Shown here: piece after piece, positions 62,037-64,000 of the stretch
Numbering within the stretch: position 1 is the first letter of the stretch
Layout of the letters: every line of letters begins with the position of its first letter
Origin: SKVR01 sp046291875
Lineage (GTDB): Bacteria; Bacteroidota; Bacteroidia; Bacteroidales; UBA7960
Direction of reading: 5' to 3'
Assembly (NCBI GenBank): GCA_046291875.1
Contig: JBKBSF010000008.1
Span: forward strand, 62,001 to 126,000
Length of the DNA: 64,000 nt
Translations under genes and position numbers: made by a program
The notes under the pieces: generated by a model
What the model was told of the DNA's origin: nothing
The model's database searches: none
Seen by the model: the letters and a program-made list of their open reading frames with translations, nothing else

Positions 62037-62065
62037 CAAAACAAATGTATTGCAAAACAAATGTA
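62037..62065 (-). repeat. Tandem 13-bp direct repeat upstream of mccB
   Basis: CAAAACAAATGTA occurs at 62037-62049 and again at 62053-62065, three bases apart. On the minus strand each copy starts with TACATTTG, a perfect TAnnTTTG -7 box facing mccB. No -33 TTG lies at the right spacing for either copy. They could be twin promoters or an operator with two adjacent sites for a regulator of the cluster. Confidence 0.65.
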
Positions 62066-62217
62066 ACCATAATTTCGCCAAAACACACTTTTTCCCACAT
62101 CAGCACCCCTGTGAGGAACGCTCAACCTTATTGGGGAAAACATAAAACAGTCGGAATAAAAGTGGTAGAACCCCGTTCAGCATTGTTCCTGACTACGCCG
62201 GGAGAGAAGAGAGTTTT

Positions 62218-63573
62218 TCAGCTTTCCTCTTCATCCGACAAGAGCTCCATATCGCTGCCGGGAAGGATCCTGTTTTTATCTTCATCGGATAGTGCTTCCA
62301 CATTGCGCAGATGGCGCTGAATGGCACGTGTTCTTACTCCCACTACTTTATCCAGGTCATTGAGGCCGGTTTGTATCTTGTTCTGCGCCTTCTCGAGCAT
62401 ACCGCCAAAATTTTCGAATTCGCGTTTTACGGCACCCAACACCTGCCATACTTCTGAGCTTCGCTTTTGAATGGCCAGGGTTCGAAAACCCATTTGCAGG
62501 CTGTTGAGAATTGCAGCCAGGGTGGTAGGCCCGGTAACGATAACCCGGTAGTTCTTCTGCAGGTCTTCCAGCAAAGAAGCTTTGCGAACCACTTCCGCAT
62601 AAATACCTTCGAAGGGCAGGAACATGATGGCAAAGTCGGTGGTTTGTGGTGGGTCGAGGTATTTGTCGCTTATATCGCGGGCCATCTTCTTAATGGTGGC
62701 ATCCAGGTTCTTCTGGGCTTCGCCTACTTTGGCAGGATCGCCATCATCGTAGGCATCGAGCAGTTGTTCGTATTTCTCGCGAGGGAATTTGGCATCGATG
62801 GGCAGCCAAACTGTGGTTCCTGCATCATCGCGCCCGGGCAGTTTCACGGCAAACTCTACCAGATCCTGGCTGCCTGCTTTGGTTTTTACATTGGCCTGGT
62901 ACTGTTCCGGGGCCAGTATCTGCTCCAGCAGCATAGAGAGTTGTATCTCGCCGATCCCGCCGCTGGTTTTTACATTGCTGAGCACTTTTTTGAGTCCCCC
63001 CACATCGCTGGCCAGGGTACGCATCTCGCCCAGCCCTTCCTGTACTGCCTGAAGTTGCTTGCCTACGGTTTCGAACGAATGACTGAGCCTTTCGTTGAGG
63101 GTTTGCTGCAGTTTTTCATCCACGGTCTTGCGCATCTCATCAAGCTGGCGGGTATTGTCTTCGCGAATGTTCTTCAGCTGGTTTTCTATGCCATCGCGCA
63201 ACTCTTTGATCTGCTGCAGCGCTTGTTTGTTGAGTTCGTTCTGTTGAACAGAAAAGTCGGAGAACTTTTGCCTGATGAGTTCGTTGAGGTCTTTGGTGTT
63301 GGAAGTAAACTGATCGCCAAAAGCTTTCAGTGCTACGGCCAGCTCTTCGCGCTGCTGACGCGAAAGGGTTGCCGATTCGTTGCGGCTGCGTTGAAACTCA
63401 TCGCGGATGCCACGTTCGGTGCGTTCGAGAGTTTTATCCAGGCTTTGCAAAATCTGTTCGTGGATATATTCCATGGATTGGGACTGCGACTGCTTTCGCA
63501 TCCAGCGAACCCATAAAACAGCCAGCACAAGCTGAACAGCGAGAACTATTACCAACAATACAATTTCAATCAT
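62218..63573 (-). CDS. rmuC: DNA recombination protein RmuC
   Basis: RmuC limits DNA inversions between short repeats; it carries a predicted nuclease-like domain. The 451-residue protein has an N-terminal membrane helix (about 2-22), a long coiled coil (about 40-190, rich in Gln/Glu/Leu) and the RmuC domain from about 195 with GGIGEIQLSMLLEQILAPEQ, DAKFPREKYEQLLDAY, FAIMFLPFEGIYAEVV and TGPTTLAAILNSLQMGFRTL. It is unrelated in function to the neighbouring catabolic genes. The unknown gene upstream begins beyond the edge of the window. Confidence 0.95.
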   Translation of the reverse strand: MIEIVLLVIVLAVQLVLAVLWVRWMRKQSQSQSMEYIHEQILQSLDKTLERTERGIRDEFQRSRNESATLSRQQREELAVALKAFGDQFTSNTKDLNELIRQKFSDFSVQQNELNKQALQQIKELRDGIENQLKNIREDNTRQLDEMRKTVDEKLQQTLNERLSHSFETVGKQLQAVQEGLGEMRTLASDVGGLKKVLSNVKTSGGIGEIQLSMLLEQILAPEQYQANVKTKAGSQDLVEFAVKLPGRDDAGTTVWLPIDAKFPREKYEQLLDAYDDGDPAKVGEAQKNLDATIKKMARDISDKYLDPPQTTDFAIMFLPFEGIYAEVVRKASLLEDLQKNYRVIVTGPTTLAAILNSLQMGFRTLAIQKRSSEVWQVLGAVKREFENFGGMLEKAQNKIQTGLNDLDKVVGVRTRAIQRHLRNVEALSDEDKNRILPGSDMELLSDEEES

Positions 63574-63625
63574 TACAGGAAAAGTTTAAACGTTACAACT
63601 CTTACAGCCCCTGGTGGATGGTTGC

Positions 63626-64000
63626 TCAAATGGCAAATACAGTGAGTTCAAGCGTTTGAACATCCAGAGCGACTGCCTCGGGGTTCCACAAATAAACCAG
63701 AAATCTGACCTGGTCCATATCCGGCGGGAATGGTTCCAAAGATAAATAATTGTTGAAGAAAGCAGCAGAGCTTCGGTTTCTTCTTTGCATAATTTCGATG
63801 TCGACAGATTGCCAGAACACCACCTGGTCTTCCTTATTGCGAAGCTCAAAAACAATTTTAGGATTTGCTGATGGCAGGGTACCGGCAACCCTTCCTGTGA
63901 AGCAGACAAAATAGTCGGTAAAGTTGCCCGGCGAAATTGTAAAATCAAGAATACCTGCATATTCGTTTGAGGGCGACACATCCAGGCTTTTAACCGTGCT
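63626..64000 (-). CDS. Unknown protein, C-terminal part; 5' end outside window
   Basis: The frame is open from the right edge of the window (reading S-T-V-K-S-L-D-V-S) to a stop at 63626, giving about 124 visible residues. An internal GTG at 63979 is not needed as a start. The segment is beta-rich (GILDFTISPGNFTDYFVCFT, VRFLVYLWNPEAVALDV), looks extracytoplasmic and ends in ELTVFAI. No domain was recognised. It may be a lipoprotein or gliding-associated protein, but nothing visible proves this. Confidence 0.6.
   Translation of the reverse strand, partial: STVKSLDVSPSNEYAGILDFTISPGNFTDYFVCFTGRVAGTLPSANPKIVFELRNKEDQVVFWQSVDIEIMQRRNRSSAAFFNNYLSLEPFPPDMDQVRFLVYLWNPEAVALDVQTLELTVFAI

Noticed and set aside
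62467..63516. 349-codon open frame on the plus strand
   Set aside because: It is antisense to rmuC, whose coiled coil and domain motifs are clear. Long antisense frames are expected opposite Gln/Leu-rich coding sequence.

Overview
The window is chromosomal DNA from a member of the Bacteroidota, probably near Bacteroidales/Marinilabiliales. The evidence is the gene content (DUF4783, DUF4834, GYDIA-type GHMP kinase, short ComEC, extended QueA), -7 boxes of the TAnnTTTG type (best cases upstream of rpmH and of the 45.6 kb porin gene), and the lack of strong Shine-Dalgarno sites. No phage, transposase, CRISPR array or plasmid functions were seen. Most of the window is core housekeeping sequence.

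Layout. 1-12.3 kb: the C-terminus of a UvrA protein, a WYL regulator, pheA, lpxB with a SpoIID protein, comEC, a TPR protein, a LysM glucosaminidase, rsmG, a PqqD-like protein, pepD and arfB. 12.4-16.7 kb: a TPR sensor kinase and a four-gene membrane cassette (TM2, DUF2752, Tic20/DUF4870-like, M48 protease). 16.7-26.3 kb: tRNA-Tyr and tRNA-Gly, then a minus-strand run DUF4783-nadC-SLC13-mscS-acyl-CoA ligase-queA-methyltransferase-mnmD-NUDIX. 26.5-34 kb: rlmH, an unknown gene, a thioredoxin/thioredoxin-reductase fusion, a three-subunit propionyl-CoA-type carboxylase operon interrupted by a GxxExxY gene, and tRNA-Val. 34-50.9 kb: DUF6263, SulP, a glycosyltransferase, a YfhO protein, DUF4834, rpmH, a D-threonine-aldolase-like enzyme, formiminotransferase-cyclodeaminase, rplS, a porin, trmD, a SpoU methylase, a sirtuin and two small exported proteins.

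The most notable region is 50974-61950, nine tightly packed minus-strand genes. In transcription order these are 3-methylcrotonyl-CoA carboxylase beta, methylglutaconyl-CoA hydratase, 3-methylcrotonyl-CoA carboxylase alpha, an acyl-CoA dehydrogenase, type 2 IPP isomerase, HMG-CoA reductase, a GYDIA-type GHMP kinase, diphosphomevalonate decarboxylase and mevalonate kinase. The first half makes HMG-CoA from leucine-derived acyl-CoA and the second half turns HMG-CoA into IPP/DMAPP. Neither HMG-CoA synthase nor HMG-CoA lyase is in the window. The arrangement reads as a leucine-to-isoprenoid pathway in one transcription unit. A perfect 13-bp tandem repeat that contains two TACATTTG boxes lies just upstream. 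The link is inferred from gene order and known chemistry and has not been shown by experiment.

The window ends with rmuC and the C-terminal part of an unrecognised gene that runs off the right edge.
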